DNA from: Spongilla lacustris
Taxonomy: Eukaryota > Porifera > Demospongiae > Spongillida > Spongillidae
Length of the DNA: 64,000 bases
Assembly: GCA_949361645.1 (NCBI GenBank)
Contig: OX442431.1
Span: 1,979,122-2,043,121, forward strand
Direction of reading: 5' to 3'
The notes beneath the pieces were generated by a model that was not told where the DNA came from, did no database searches, and saw only the letters and a program-made list of their open reading frames with translations. The position numbers and the translations under genes are program-made. Below, one piece after another: positions 9,353-22,051 of this stretch; position 1 is the first letter of the stretch, and each line of letters begins with the position of its first letter.

Positions 9353-12351
9353 GTACATCCTCGACTGCATGTAGACCAAACTTGATAAATATGTGCATGT
9401 ATATAAATGTACATGACTAATTGACTATTGATTCAGCTATAATTATTATATTATATCTGTGCTGCTCCAGGGAGCCGTAACGGGGGGGGGGGGGGGGGGG
9501 GGGGTAACCCTTCCTCCCCAACTATCATGAATAATATTATCGGGCAGTTTGATATGCGCCCGTATAGCGAGCGCTTCAAGCGAAGCACGTATCATGTACC
9601 AAGTGTATTTCATTACATGCATATGGATTGGAATACCAATTGCGATACCGTGCAAGTTAATCATGCAAATCTGCCAATTATACATAACAATTTACCATTA
9701 AGCCTATTTGTGCATGTGCATGTATAACACCGAACTGACTGATCCGCCATATAAATCTAGTCCCTCGTATCAGTCGTAAATGTATGTATGTTCTGACCAC
9801 AAGAGGATTTGAAAAGACAAATCGCATGATGACTTTTGACCTCTAGTATAAACTTCAATGTACAACGAGATTGTTAACTTCTAGACTAACACTAAATAGG
9901 GATATCTAATTAATCGTTCGATCTTGTTTATACGACCTTTCCTTGCACGCTATATATAATAATAATAATATAGACCTTTTGCCGCGTCATCCCAGGAAGG
10001 ATCAAAACATTAGCGTCCATATTGTTTTGGCCCAAAATGTGTTTTATTTAATGATGTAATGATGTAATAATAACAACTTCGACTGGTGAAAAAAAAAAAT
10101 CACAACTTACTTTTAATTGAACTTTAAGCACAAATCATATAATTGGAGCCAAATGAAATGGTTACTATATGGGTTATTGCGGGCGTACAGTTATAGTGTT
10201 AGATTTACGTCACCGTCGTCGTAGATACTCAAATTTCTAAGTAACGCACACGTTTTGGTCCAAAACTATCACAAGCAATTTTAAAAAAAAATGTTAAAAA
10301 CCAGCCTTAGTTTTTAACAAAAACCCATGCTGGAATGGAGTAAAAACCATCCTGGGATTGAGCGTCCAGGGTGGGAATAGATATGGTTCTGTCGAACAAA
10401 AATCATGTTGAGGTAATAATTATATTCATACTTCAACATGGGTTTTGTTCGACAAAACCAGGGTAGAACAACACACTATTCCCACACTGGACGTTCAATC
10501 CCAGGATGGTTTTTACGCTATTAGGATGGATTTTTGTTAAAAACTAGCCTAAAAAGTCCAGGCTAGACGTTTATAACTTTTCCCTGTGTATATGCATGGC
10601 CGCTATAATGTTTTGATCTTTCCCGGGATGACACGGCAAGGGATCTATACTGGCGTGGGCCTCCGGTTTATCCGTTCATAATTAGCCAAAATGGCACGCC
10701 CAATGTTCGCAAATGCAGACTGCCCACATGCTACCCAAGTTGCTGCAGCGGGCCGGACCTGTCAATTCTAACCCCCCTGAACATGATGTTCTGGGTGTGG
10801 AGGCTAGGCTAAGGTGTCTTGGTACCTGGTGTTTTTCTGCTCCTCCGTCCAGTGAGCTGCACAAAGCTTTTCAGTCTGTGTGTGGTTGTACAGTATAAGA
10901 TGGGACTGTGTTGGGCTGACAACAGATATGTCTATGGTTACTGGTTTGCCTGCAGACCACGTTGGAATAAAAAAGGTCAGCTGGGTATCATAGCTTTTCC
11001 AACTGAGGAGAAAGTATTACATTACAAAATAAAATTGTGTCGACCCAACCCTCGAGCCCTTACTAAGGCCTAGAAATTGAATTGCCTGTCTCCAAGCAGC
11101 ATCTGAAGTGTCCACAGCAGTAAAATGTCTGCAGAGAGTGAGTTGTCATGATCAGAAGTAAGGTTGCTACCCATCTCCACCTTTACGCTCAAGTGGGCTC
11201 TCAAAAATTACATGTAAGTTTTTGCTTGCATGATTTGCTAATGTTGCCAGTGTATACTGACATCTGTTGAATTCATGCAGAGGAAAGACTGGAAAGTCCT
11301 ATCATATACATTGGAACGTGATGCAAAGTGAATGACAACCGAGTGTGTTGAAGCCTGTTCATGCATGAACAAGTCTCAACTTGGTTTTCATGGATCTGCA
11401 TGTACTCAATTGGGAACATTTACAATCTTATCAGTGATCCGAATGAATTGTGCATACCATGCCAGTAGGTAATATACATGTAAGAAGTTTCTTTTTTGAT
11501 GAAGATTTCACAGCTGATGGCTCAAGTTATTAGCTGAAAATGTCTAGCAACATCTCAAGTTTAAGAGATAACCAGATCAGAGTATAATGGACTAATGAAA
11601 TAATAAGTTACCAGCCGATCTGCAGTGTGTAACAATATAAAGATGTGCTTTTCTATAGGGTTATAATCCACTCCCACTGAACACAGTCAGCAAGGATTGC
11701 TGCGTGCTGCCCCATTAGCAACAGCTGGCTAGCAGAAAACTTTACCTTAGCTTGCGAGCATTGAGTCAAGATGAAGGTGTATATTGAAACAGGTAGCACC
11801 ATGTGATCATATTATTATGTGTTGTTTTTGAATGTTGTAAGTGTGTAAACCAGGTACGTGTAACATCCACACATGCTGTGCATCACTATCGATATCATTA
11901 CAATTACATATTTGGTATAATTAAGTAGCAGTCCGTTAAAAATGTTTCTTTTTCTTTTTTAGGGAGGCCAGTGAATATTCTGAACTGAATTTTAGCGTAC
12001 TCGTCTTCACTTCATTCTACATTTCCATTGCTATGCTTAGTACATTACAGATGCAAAATTGGAGTGCAGGTGATGGTATGCTAATACAAGATGCCTATTT
12101 TCCTAATCAGATGCTGAGTTTTTTTTGTTGGTACACTGATGGTAGATGGTGCGAAGAGCACACATTTTGCGAACTGTACATCCTACAGTGTGTACTCACT
12201 TCCTTTAGTTGAAGCCTGCAGAGTCCTCTTTTCTCTATAGGTGTATTATTAAAACAATTGCACATGTACAACACATTGATGCCACTCCAAATAAACACAT
12301 CACATTCAACACTCCAAGTGTCCTGCAGGTTCAATCAAATTTGCTTGGCTT
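9353..12351. other. Intergenic DNA with poly-G tract and a foldback element
   Basis: Beyond the receptor stop there is a 23-base G run at about 9481-9504 and a large foldback element (9970-10650). From 10690 to 11075 a few short reading frames exist on both strands, but none has splice context or a recognisable family. From 11100 to 12351 I see no coding sequence; the end of it is probably the 3' untranslated region of sedoheptulokinase. Confidence 0.45.
9970..10650. mobile_element. ~680-bp foldback element with nested hairpins
   Basis: The ends are inverted complements over about 45 bp: the left end includes GCCGCGTCATCCC then GGATCAAAACATTA, and the right end has the complement TAATGTTTTGATC then GGGATGACACGGC. 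Inside, blocks at 10359-10440 pair with 10440-10530 ('ccatcctgggattgagcgtcc' against 'ggacgttcaatcccaggatgg'), so the element is a nested palindrome. No transposase is encoded. Confidence 0.82.
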
Positions 12352-14131
12352 TCAAGGCATTCTACATCCAGTATCCAGTAGCTGCAATGAGGACACAGCC
12401 ATAGCTGCCCCCAGTGGAGCATCCACACCTTCTTTGAGAACCAGGGGACGTTTCAAGATGCTTTCAATGTGTTTCCGTAGTAGACTGTTTTTGTGCAAAG
12501 TATGGCCACTTCCAAGCAATCTACTGATCTAAAATGCATGTGAAAGTAAGACAGCATCAGCATGTAAGGTTAATAAACCATATACACATGTAGCATGTGC
12601 ATATATATATAGACCTTATGTTCAATGAGGATCTCTTCTGGCATCATTCTACTCAGGTTCTCAACAATGCCACGATGCAAAGCACTGCACCAGTCAGAAA
12701 ATGACAAGTTATCTGGGCCCATGTTGGCCACACTCCCCCTTCCCTCTGGGATGTGCCTTTCACCCCACCACATTGGATCCACCTGTAAGGTGGTTTCCAA
12801 CTTCTGAGCACCACAAAAATTCACCCTTTCATAAATATCCACATCGGCAACAATTTTGCGATCAATTCCAATGGTCTCTAACCACTCCTGGAGCATGTTG
12901 ACAAACGTTGCTATGACATTTCCTCCACTCAATGCAGCAGCAACCTTCAAATGGTCACCAGAGAAATATGGAACATCCACAAGGGATGGCAGAGATGTCA
13001 TTGAATGCAGTGAACGGGTAGGGCAAATGATTGCAAGTTGACTAGCAGTACCGATATTTAATACTAAGTTGGACAAAATGTCATCATAAAGTCAGTATTA
13101 GAAGGAAATCAACAAACTTACCAGCATCAGTCAGCAAAGGTTGTGCTGCATAAATAGAGCACTGCATGTCTCCCATGGCCACGCCCACAGGAGTACCTTT
13201 ACGTATTCCAAGCCAGTCCATTAGCAGTGTACCCGCACAATGTGGAACGGAGACAGTTGGTGGAAGGAGCTTGGTTGGAAATCCTCCCTGCAATAGACTA
13301 TTCAGACTGTAGCTATAACGAACCTATCAATAGTTCAATTCTGAGCATTTGACACCTGCCCCACAAAGCACGAAGAGGGAATTGATCTACACGTATTTTG
13401 GATGATTGAGGGTAGGGCATTTGAAAACTACTAATGCCAAATCCCCATGTTTGCCCCACATATGCATGCAGCTAGGTGCATTGCATAACTGATTAATTAT
13501 ATATGCATGTAATGTCACAAAATGTACCAGCTTACGTGGCCTCCTCCCATTGCTTGTGTACGGAGTCGTAGTAGCCCCAACTGGCTGCATTTTGGTTAGA
13601 CATTTTCAGTTCCCCGCAAAGACTCCACACGAGCAGGTCCATAATAGTGCCCGCCTTTTTATACTTGCACAGCTCGTCAGGACAGTACCGCTGTAACCAT
13701 GCCAACGTCGCGCAACCGTAGCCCGCGCTCACAGGCACTGACGTTCCCGTTCGAGGTAGGGACGCCAAGAAGGATTCGGTGCATCGTTTGTCTTGCCACG
13801 TGATGAACGCACCGCAGGAACCATCGGGGACCTGCAGGGCACCCTCGTGGAGGAAAGGCTCCACGTTTCTCCAAAGTACGCAACCGTGCATCTGTCCGCA
13901 CACACCGATGGCGCGGACGTGAGGCAGGGCCGATTGGCTGTGTCCACTGACACATCGTTCCACGGACCTTAGGGTGGAGCTAACAGATAGTTCACAGCTG
14001 CTCGGAATAGAGGATTTTAGGTGGTCTCCAATCGGAGCGCTTCTCTCCTCAACCACTCGGAAGTCATCCGAATTGACTAAAACTGTTTTGATGGTGGTAG
14101 TTCCAATGTCAATTCCAAGCAAAAGCGCCAT
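12352..14131 (-). CDS. SHPK: Sedoheptulokinase (FGGY carbohydrate kinase)
   Basis: Four exons on the minus strand, 14131-13536, 13306-13122, 13063-12615 and 12528-12352, join in phase to a 468-residue protein; the human enzyme is about 478. The family phosphorylates sedoheptulose with ATP in the cytosol to sedoheptulose-7-phosphate, feeding the non-oxidative pentose phosphate pathway. Visible hallmarks are the N-terminal phosphate loop GIDIGTTTIK (6-15), GQMHGC (79-84), TWQDKR (111-116), NQNAASWG (179-186), the second phosphate motif VLNIGTASQ at the start of exon 3 (about 261), WGERHIPEGRG in exon 3, and the adenosine-binding GSG (416-418) followed by VDAPLGAAM near the end. The motif order matches animal SHPK rather than xylulokinase or glycerol kinase. 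Donors are GTAAG, GTAAGT and GTCTAT; the last is weak but keeps the phase. The gene is divergent from the DUF4291 gene, start codons 65 bp apart. Confidence 0.95.
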
Positions 14132-14196
14132 AATTTAACAAACGTCTGACGTCAGCTATTATAGAACTTTGTTGTTTAAGCGGGTGGGCGTGTGCG
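14132..14196. promoter_or_regulatory. Compact bidirectional promoter with CRE palindrome
   Basis: Only 65 bp separate the start codons of the sedoheptulokinase gene (minus) and the DUF4291 gene (plus). The gap contains a perfect TGACGTCA (14147-14154), the palindromic site bound by CREB/ATF-type bZIP factors, and a GC-box-like GGGTGGGCGTG (about 14181-14191). No TATA box is obvious. Both genes must share this region unless the 5' untranslated parts extend into each other. The sites are seen; their use is inferred. Confidence 0.65.
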
Positions 14197-15462
14197 ATGG
14201 CCTCTAGAGAATGGCGAGTACAGTTGTACGCCGAACAAAAGGATGCTCTTTGGCCGCCAACAGGGCGCCACATTCTGGCCCAGTACGATGACGACTCCAT
14301 TGTGGTTTACCAAGCTTTCTGTCCTGAGATTGCCGAGTACGCCGTTACAAATCAGAGGTACATGTACATGACTACCGGGGTATTTTTATGATACAATCAT
14401 TATACGTACAGGTACGTGTATTAGGAAAGTACCCCACGGGTGTGATTAATGGAGGGAGGGGAGGGTGATACATATACTTGTAACTTTAATGTGCAGTTGT
14501 CATTATGATTTTCAGTGAATAACGATCCAAACCTCCTGACCACTATCAATGGTAGTAATTTCTTTGCATAAGATGTAGTAGTGGAGACCTACAATGTGGC
14601 TATAAATTGATTCACTACATAGCAGTATCAAGAGCTCTCTGTTTGACACCTGCACCTTTACGACTAAGTTATCACCTTTCAGGTTTGGTGGAGACTGCTT
14701 CTCATACGCAAGGATGTCATGGATAAAAACCAACTTCCTCTGGATGATGTACCGATGTGGGTGGGCATCAAAGAGAAACCAAGAAAGAGTATTAGCTGTG
14801 AGGATCAAGAGGGAAGGTTTCGACCACATCCTCTCCAAGGCACTGACAGTCGGGCACACAGACGTGCGACTGCAGTGGGATCCTGACCACACCCCTCGTG
14901 GTGGACCCCAAAAAAGAAGAGCCATTCAACTTGGATTGAAAAATGAGGTGGGTGTGGTGCGTAGACCATATGTAGGCACATCAATGTTTGCAAAACCTGT
15001 AATAGTACCAACTATACATGTAGATGCTGCCTACTGGTATATCCACCTGTTTTAAACTCTATTGTAAAATTAATACCGTAGTTCATAAAGAATTATTAAT
15101 CAATTCTATTATACATACACAATGTAACTTTTGTCTCATACAAAATAGCTAAAAACAGATGAAATTATGTTCAAAAGCATTCAAGCTATACACATACACA
15201 CATACACACACAAACACATACACACACACACATGCACATACCTACACTACACTTTCTTCTTCTCCAGGTATTACAAAAGTATGGACAGGAGTGGATTGTA
15301 AGGATTGATGACATCACTCCATTTGTTCTTGAGCAGTATAAGTTTGTGGAGAGTGACCAGCTGGACAGACTAATGGTGGCTGAAGAGAGAGTGTACCCTG
15401 TGATGTCACAGGCCACTGCTCTCCAAATACAAGTTGACTCTTTAGGGGATCCTGCTACATAA
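14197..15462 (+). CDS. DUF4291 domain protein
   Basis: Three exons, 14197-14357, 14683-14947 and 15268-15462, join in phase to a 206-residue protein, close to the size of the single-domain family. Exon 1 carries the family start region, with GRHILAQYDDDSIVVYQAF (about 23-41) and AEYAV. Exon 2 opens with RFGG, then MSWIKTNFLWMMYRCGWA (about 62-79), VRLQWDPDH and RRAIQLGL. Exon 3 reads VLQKYGQEWIVRIDDITPFV. These are the blocks I know as conserved in DUF4291, a family of unknown function found mostly in bacteria and fungi. No signal peptide or membrane segment is present, so it is probably cytosolic or nuclear. The ATG at 14197 has a purine-poor but usable context and is the only in-frame start upstream of the domain. 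The gene shares a promoter with sedoheptulokinase, which hints at co-expression rather than a shared pathway. Confidence 0.92.
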
Positions 15463-16040
15463 TAGATGGGAGGCATAGCTTGTCAGGTTGTGGGTATGTG
15501 CAGTCTGGGTGTGGATTATTTATTTTTGTGTGTTGACATTTATAATCTTATGTTTTATATTAAATTTTACGGGTATCTTTTTTTCCTGAACAATATAATA
15601 TTGTACATGAAAGAAAAATTGCTTTGCTTTAGACAGGAGTGTTTTCAGTGATGTAAAGGTGTTTTGGGCTTCATTTTTGAATTTGCTAAATGTATAGGTC
15701 TTACAAATTCATCACTGCATAATTTCAATCCCTTATTTCCTTACATTTTACCCCGACCATACAGATATAAATCTTAATTTCATTTACAGCATTTTTTTTG
15801 ACTGAATTACTTTAAAATATGGATTATGCTGCAACAAAGAATGTGATTGTTGTACTCATAGCAAATACATATAAATATTTAGCAGCTATTTGTACATGCA
15901 GTGCTCTAACTATGCAGCACAACCTTCACTGACTGATGCTGGTAAGTTTGTTAATTTCCTCCTAATACTTTTATTCCCATTTGATTACTTATCATTTTAC
16001 AATTTCCACTAAGTTGCTGAGGTTAACTATATGACCTTAC

Positions 16041-16247
16041 ATAATCATAACCACAGTTTCTTAGGGGTCTGATAGAATGAGTATAAGCTTTTGGTAATGT
16101 GCATTTACTACTATGCCGGAGTGTAGTACCCGGCTAAATAGAATTTACATAAGTTAAAATAAAAACACACAATACTGACCACACAATTAAAAAAACATGA
16201 AAATGTATTATATACATGTATGGAGGGCCAGCTCCATCTTCAATATG
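16041..16247. repeat. Dispersed repeat, copy 2 of 2 in window
   Basis: This is the counterpart of 4404-4610 in the same orientation. It shares the terminal block 'tatggagggccagctccatc' and the internal 'gagtataagctttt' and 'actgaccacacaatt'. It differs by several small insertions and deletions and has no coding capacity. Confidence 0.7.
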
Positions 16248-16989
16248 GCAATTTTTGTTGCCAATTGCATGGTATACTCTTGGACATGCTAGTACATTGT
16301 AGGTAGAGTATTAAATCCACAGTGATTTAGAGGGCTCTATGGATAGCAAGTTCTCAACAGTAACATCAGTGTCTGGCATTGCATATCCACTCTAACAAAC
16401 TATATCCATTTAACTGATACTCCCCAAGGATGTGTATTAGCTACAGAGAGACCTTGCAAGATCTCATCCAAACATTGGCTTTAATCACTTTTGCATACAC
16501 CATTTGGATGAGAAGCAAGGATAAGAATTATTACCCACATGATTGACAATTACAAAGTCTTGGCCATTATAAGAACCGAGCTCTCAATGATTGAAACATG
16601 GATGGGGAGGGTTAAACGTTACGGATTCATGTAATAGTTAAGTTGAGGTTAAAATAACGTCACGTTTTGACGTCAGAGTGGACGTGACGGAGTTGCAATG
16701 CATATACGGAGAATTCTAGTTTGTGTACATGTGTGTTTGTGCTGCATCGTGCACAATGGACACTGAACAAGTTATGGTGTCATGTCAAGGTGGTAGTGCA
16801 GTTGAGGAGGGAGCATATACAGTGCCTGTGGTGTAGGAAAAGTGGGGGGGGGGGGGGGCAGGAGGCAACTGTTCCCCCACTTTTAAAAGAGGTGTGGCCA
16901 TACCCCCCCCCCCCCCCCCCCCCCAGTTTTACACCAGCGATACTACAGGTAAATGCGTGACTTGCACTGATTCTAGTGTAGTTTTGTAG

Positions 16990-17115
16990 CATCTTTAAAT
17001 GCATAAAGCGTTGGCTTCTGGGGCACAGCCCCAGACCCCAATACGGGAGCTTACAACACTCACCTAGCTGGCTGGGCGGGAGGGCCGGAGGGGTACCCGG
17101 CGTACCACTCTCCCA
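16990..17115. repeat. GC-rich dispersed repeat (also at 22755-22880)
   Basis: The two places share 'ttggct(t/c)ctggggc', 'gccccagacccc', 'ttacaacactc/ttacagcactc' and 'aggggtacc' in the same order and orientation. The block 'ctggggctccgccccag' at 22770 forms a short palindrome. It is probably a non-autonomous interspersed element. Confidence 0.6.
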
Positions 17116-17202
17116 CATCCTCCCCATGATGACCATCAACGGGGTCGTACATTAGGGCCATGGCCTGACCACTTTTCGTCCTAGGTCCACCTCCAGAAGC
17201 GG
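17064..17202 (-). CDS. Exon-like block of unknown gene (weak)
   Basis: On the minus strand a 'cattttcag' acceptor is followed by 139 open bases reading a Gly/Pro-rich peptide (GGGPRTKSGQAMALMYDP, then YPSGPPAQPA) and a strong GTGAGT donor. It lies about 750 bp downstream of the stop of PH-domain paralogue A and might be an alternative 3' exon of that gene. Its last third overlaps the dispersed repeat shared with 22755-22880, which weakens the case. No family is recognised. Confidence 0.28.
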
Positions 17203-17953
17203 CTGAAAATGTATATTGGTTACACGCGTTCGTACCTGTACATGTACAATTAATGACACCTGACGGTCTCCTACACAGAGCATTTTATCAAGCGTACATG
17301 CATAATAATACGTATATCTATAGCTAATTTATAACCTTGCAGGGAAAAGTTCATTTGCAATCTTGATATCTGCTAGCCTGTGTTTTTGCACAGGTATGTG
17401 AGGCTTTAAAAGTGAAATGGCGATGTGGTCTAGGTTTGATGATGGAGCACACACTGAAATTTTTTCATCCTATGTGTTTCTGTGCATTTCTTTCTTGTTT
17501 TAATGATATGGTTCTGTACATGTATGTATTAACTGAACCTTATTTAATGTCACAGCTGTAGCCTAGTATTGATGTTCCCCTGTAAACACCAAATCTTAAA
17601 AAGAATTTTTTTTAAAGAAGCTGAAGACCCTATCTTATGCTGTAACACCACATTATCGCCATGGTGACCATGCTGCAAGAGAGGCAACACTCAAGTACAA
17701 TATTCTATATTAGGTAAACAAACGCAACAGCTGATGTGTACATTTTGGTTCACGAACGAGACTTGATTATAAGGATATCATGAATACAGCTACAACGCAC
17801 GTAAGACATAAGAACATAACATTTGGTATATAAAGAAAGTCACAAAAATGGCACAATGACACATACACATGCTATGACAGAAGTGTCATTTGAACAGCTG
17901 TCAGCAAACACAACCCTGGACTGCCTTGAGCACCAAAATAACAGAGGTCCTTT

Positions 17954-20900
17954 TTAGATATTGATAACCGTAACATTAACCGATGACTGCTGAGAGGAGC
18001 GTGGCTGGTAATAGGGCCCAGGATATTGGTACTGAGGTGGCCTTGGAGTAGGGGCTTGTGGGTAGTAAGGGCCAGGTGGTGGCCTGTAGTAACCCTGCTG
18101 CTGTTGAGGAGGGTATTGTGGCGGGTATTGGGCGGGCTGGGGCATCGGTGGCCCGGGCTGAAAATATGGGCGTGGCATGGGGGGACCATATGGAGGTTGA
18201 GCAGGCTGGGGCATCGGTGGCCCAGGCTGAAAATATGGGCGTGGCTGAGCAGGCTGGGGCATGGGTAGGCCGGGCTGGGGTGCATATGGGTGTGGCTGAG
18301 CAGGCTGGGGCATGGGTGGAGGCACAAACCCAGCAGTTGGCTGCGATGTAGCGTAATGGGTCTGGGGATGAGGTGGTACTGCTGGCTGCGGAGGAGCTTG
18401 CATTGGCTGGGCCTTTGGGTAGGTTGGAGGAGGATACTCCTTGTTCTGTGACCGGACCTTGTTGAGAGCTTGAACCCACTCCCTGTGTGCAGAGAATCAC
18501 ATCAAGTCATTACAGTACGTTCACATGTTGTGCACATTTTTTTGGTTTTGAAATTGCTACATTGAATGCTAAGGTTTATGATTAAGAACACCATTGTTGC
18601 AATTGTACAATTGTGGTTATGTTACAATTATCGTTATGATTAATACATTTATTATTACAGTTGAATCTCCAAACTGCACAAATTTCAAAACTGTGTGGGC
18701 ACTATGACATGCATACCAACTGCACACACACAAATATAGAGAGTTCACAAGAGCAACTTGTACACTAATTAGGCAACAACAAACCAATCAAGATTTGCAA
18801 ACAGCGCTAGAAGTTCACAATTTGATTCGCAGCTTATACTTCTGTAAGGCAAATCTTGGTGCTACATGTAGATGGTTACCAAGGGATTTCCCCCTAATTT
18901 GGGGCGTGTTGCTTCTCCTTTCACACACGTACAATCCATGCCACAAGAAGTTGCTATGTGAGGTACTACTGTTGCTATGAGAAGTTGCTACTGTTGTCAC
19001 ATTCTTCCTCTCCTGTGGTGGCTACTGTTATGGCACACCTGTTAGAAGTAAATGGAAACCATCACATGTCCAACACAATGTGGCTGCCTTCGCTCAGTGA
19101 TACCATATGTATGTACATGAAATAGGATGCCTATTCCAGAACTGCTTTATTTCAATGAGTAAATTGTCCCTTTTGGAACATGAACTGTGACCCTTCTTAT
19201 GCAGCTTATAGCAACACCTTGACTTTATGATTCCCACAAGACACTGCTCATCATATAAAAGGAACAGAATATGGAATGCACCTCTATTAAGGAACACTAA
19301 ATCTCATTACAATTTTAATCAACACACGTGTTTACAATGAATTTACTCTTATATAAAGACCCTACTGTAAGTCTGTAATACATTAGTTCACAATGTTATA
19401 CTAGCTAGACATTTACAAAACAATCTCGTGGAATGAGCCCATTTCGGCTAATAGCCATGCTAGCGACCTCATGGGAATAACATTTACGTTCATCAGCCAT
19501 AAGTACAGTGCATAGATCATCATGGCACCATAGAAATTTCATTTTTAAGCCCCATGTGTGTTTATATTATAAACAACCCTTTGATTTGGTTGTTCCTAAT
19601 TCTATACCTTTGTCATACATTGAGGTAGTTTGCTGAGTTTTCAGTACCCGGATTCATAAAACATTTCCTATCAGTTGTAATCAAATTTTCTATCCAACAG
19701 TGTTTAAATTATCTCTCTAGCATGCATAGTCTGTCCACATTAGTCAAGGGAAGCAGGTTGTTCCTTAATAGGTTCCCTAATAGGCACTACTCACTGTGCA
19801 GTGCTTTTCTAATTGCCTTTTGTTTTGGAGTGTTTGTGGCACATGTGAATCATTTGCACGCATTAGGGCGTTTCTGTAATAGTACACTCAAATCTCCATT
19901 GATCTCAATCCAGCTTGACCTAGAGGTAATTAGCATGCATATTCATCCACCAAACCAGATCAATGCATACTTGCCACAGATAAATTAGCCACTGTTCCAC
20001 TTTGCATGTCACAAATGCAGTTACTACTGCAATGGCTACGCAACGTACACCAGCAGATATAAGGCTTGTTTTACAGGAGTTAAGCCTTACATATCTCGGC
20101 CAGATCCTAATAGGCCTTGAACTATGTGCCAGTAACGTTAAATGAATCTAGGTTCCTTCAGTGACCGAACGGCAAAACCGTTTTTTTTTTTTTTTTTTTT
20201 GCTATCCACCCGCGTGTTCAATTGTACCTTACAATTGTACCCCCGGGTAGACATTCAGGACAATAGACATTAAGTCCAATTCTAAGACAACCTGTGCTCT
20301 CAAGAAAAAATGTGCGGCATCTTTTTTAGTTGTGTATATTAGAACTGCAAAAGTTTTCTCTTTTTTCTCCCCTTCCCAAGCACTTCATACATGTGTATTT
20401 GAAAGCCTTTGACTTTGTTATGGCACAGAAAATTACAGCTTTTAGTTCTACAGGTTAGTGTTTTGCTGCTTTTTGATCATCTACAGTTGTTTGGTACACA
20501 TTTTATGAGACCATTTCAAATGAGTCAGGCTGTATATTTTTGTTTTACTGGATACCCGATAGAGCCCACGTAAGCTACATGTTTAAAATTGAAGCTGGCT
20601 ATTGCAGCCACCATTTTCATGTAGCACCGCAGACTTCTTGCACCCAGACTGCGATTATTAAAATAGTGTTGTCACATAAAAGTAGGCTTCAGGTGTTTTT
20701 TTTAATTTTTTTATTACATTGCATCATAACTTTGGGGGAGAACACAGATGAAGCAGACCAAAGCAGGCACTCAGCGATAACCATCTGATCCATCACCATT
20801 GATGTATATGAACACATGTATACACAAAGGCAAGCAATGGCATATATAATATACTGCCTAGTAGGTACTGCTACGGGTAGCACATACAAATGGAGACAAT

Positions 20901-22051
20901 GAAAAGCCTAGATTTAAAAATTAACAACAACAGTATCAATATTATTACGTGTTGACCTACTAGGCAGTATATATGCAGCTATGTTATATGGTAAGTGACC
21001 AAGTTTAATTTACGGCAGCCTGCATACTAGTAATATGCGGTTTGCTTGTTTCTATACTAGCATGACTAGCCCTACCTATCCAGTTGAGGTGAGAATATGT
21101 GCACTGTTTCTCAACATACAAATGTAGAAGAAGAAAAAAGTGTACCATTTTGCGAGACGGTATCAACTTTGAACAAACACAGTTGTTTAAAGAAAGGAGT
21201 TACTACTAGCTAGGAATTACAAATAGCCCCAAACATGGTATGTGGTGCCTAGGCATGCACATTTAAACCCAAAACAGTCAGTTTGACAAAATAGGCCAAA
21301 AAGACTTTCCAATTTCACAGATCCGGTGCTAGATTACGTTAGATTGTGAAGTGTTTCACTTTCCCAAGTTTTCCTGTGTGCAGACAGACACGCGCACACA
21401 ATCGCGCACACACAACACAATCGCGAACACACCAGTCATAATCTAACGCCACTGACAGGAACACTTGCGAGCAAGCCTACAATATAGCTACAGTTTTGCT
21501 TTCGACGTTTACCGTTTAGGAGCGCACACGGTACACACTTCCACTGTGGTGCACGTGCCTGTTCGCAGCATCGCTAGCGTATACGTACGAAAATACTCCA
21601 CATCCCCAGTTCTAATAAATGCGTTCACCTGGCATCCTCGTTGGAGTCAACCACGCATGTGTACGTTCTGTCGCCGCTCACAAGGGTGAAGCTGTTGGAA
21701 GCCGAAGCGTTGGGGGGCAGTTTGTCCGTAGCTGTCCCCTCCGCCCACAAGGAAACCTCATTCGAGTTGATGACGTCAATTTTCCCCTTCTCGTTCTTGC
21801 AGTTCGCCGTGTCATAATAATAGAGAAAGCCGTTGGACTTGAGCACAAACCAACGTCTCTTCCAAGATTTTACAAATCCACCTGGGGAAGGGGAGGAGAT
21901 AAGACAAGTAGCGCAATCCGCGGGCCAATCAGAATAGTATGGTAGATCCCTAATTCACACACAACTCGAAAACAGGTCGAACGCTGCCGTTGAGCTCACC
22001 GCATTTACTTCCAAACCCACTCCTGATAATCACTGTCACTTCGTCACCCAT
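17954..22051 (-). CDS. PH-domain protein with Pro/Gln-rich tail, paralogue A
   Basis: Three exons on the minus strand, 22051-22000, 21881-21629 and 18482-17954, join in phase to 277 residues. Residues 8-112 form a compact pleckstrin-homology domain: it starts with RSGFGSKCGG, has the second-strand core [20 protein letters not shown] (about 21-40), and ends in the usual C-terminal helix with its Trp, REWVQALNKVR (102-112), encoded across the exon 2/3 junction. The tail from about 118 is Pro/Gln/Tyr-rich with recurring PMPQPAQ units and a QQQQG stretch, ending VTVINI. PH domain plus a proline-rich tail recalls the evectin (PLEKHB) layout, but evectins end in a membrane anchor and none is seen here. 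Likely a phosphoinositide- or membrane-associated adaptor. It is a tandem paralogue of the gene at 24437-27815, with exon 2 of identical length (253 bp). Confidence 0.87.

Larger units (their letters stand above)
15463..17953. other. Intergenic DNA with dispersed repeats
   Basis: This stretch contains the second copy of a dispersed repeat (16041-16247), poly-G (about 16844-16858) and poly-C (about 16903-16924) tracts, and a repeat at 16990-17115 that recurs at 22755-22880. Apart from one weak exon-like block (17064-17202) I see no gene. Confidence 0.45.

Noticed and set aside
10682..11073. Short frames on both strands suggestive of a small gene
   Set aside because: No family, no splice sites that extend them, and overlapping frames on opposite strands.
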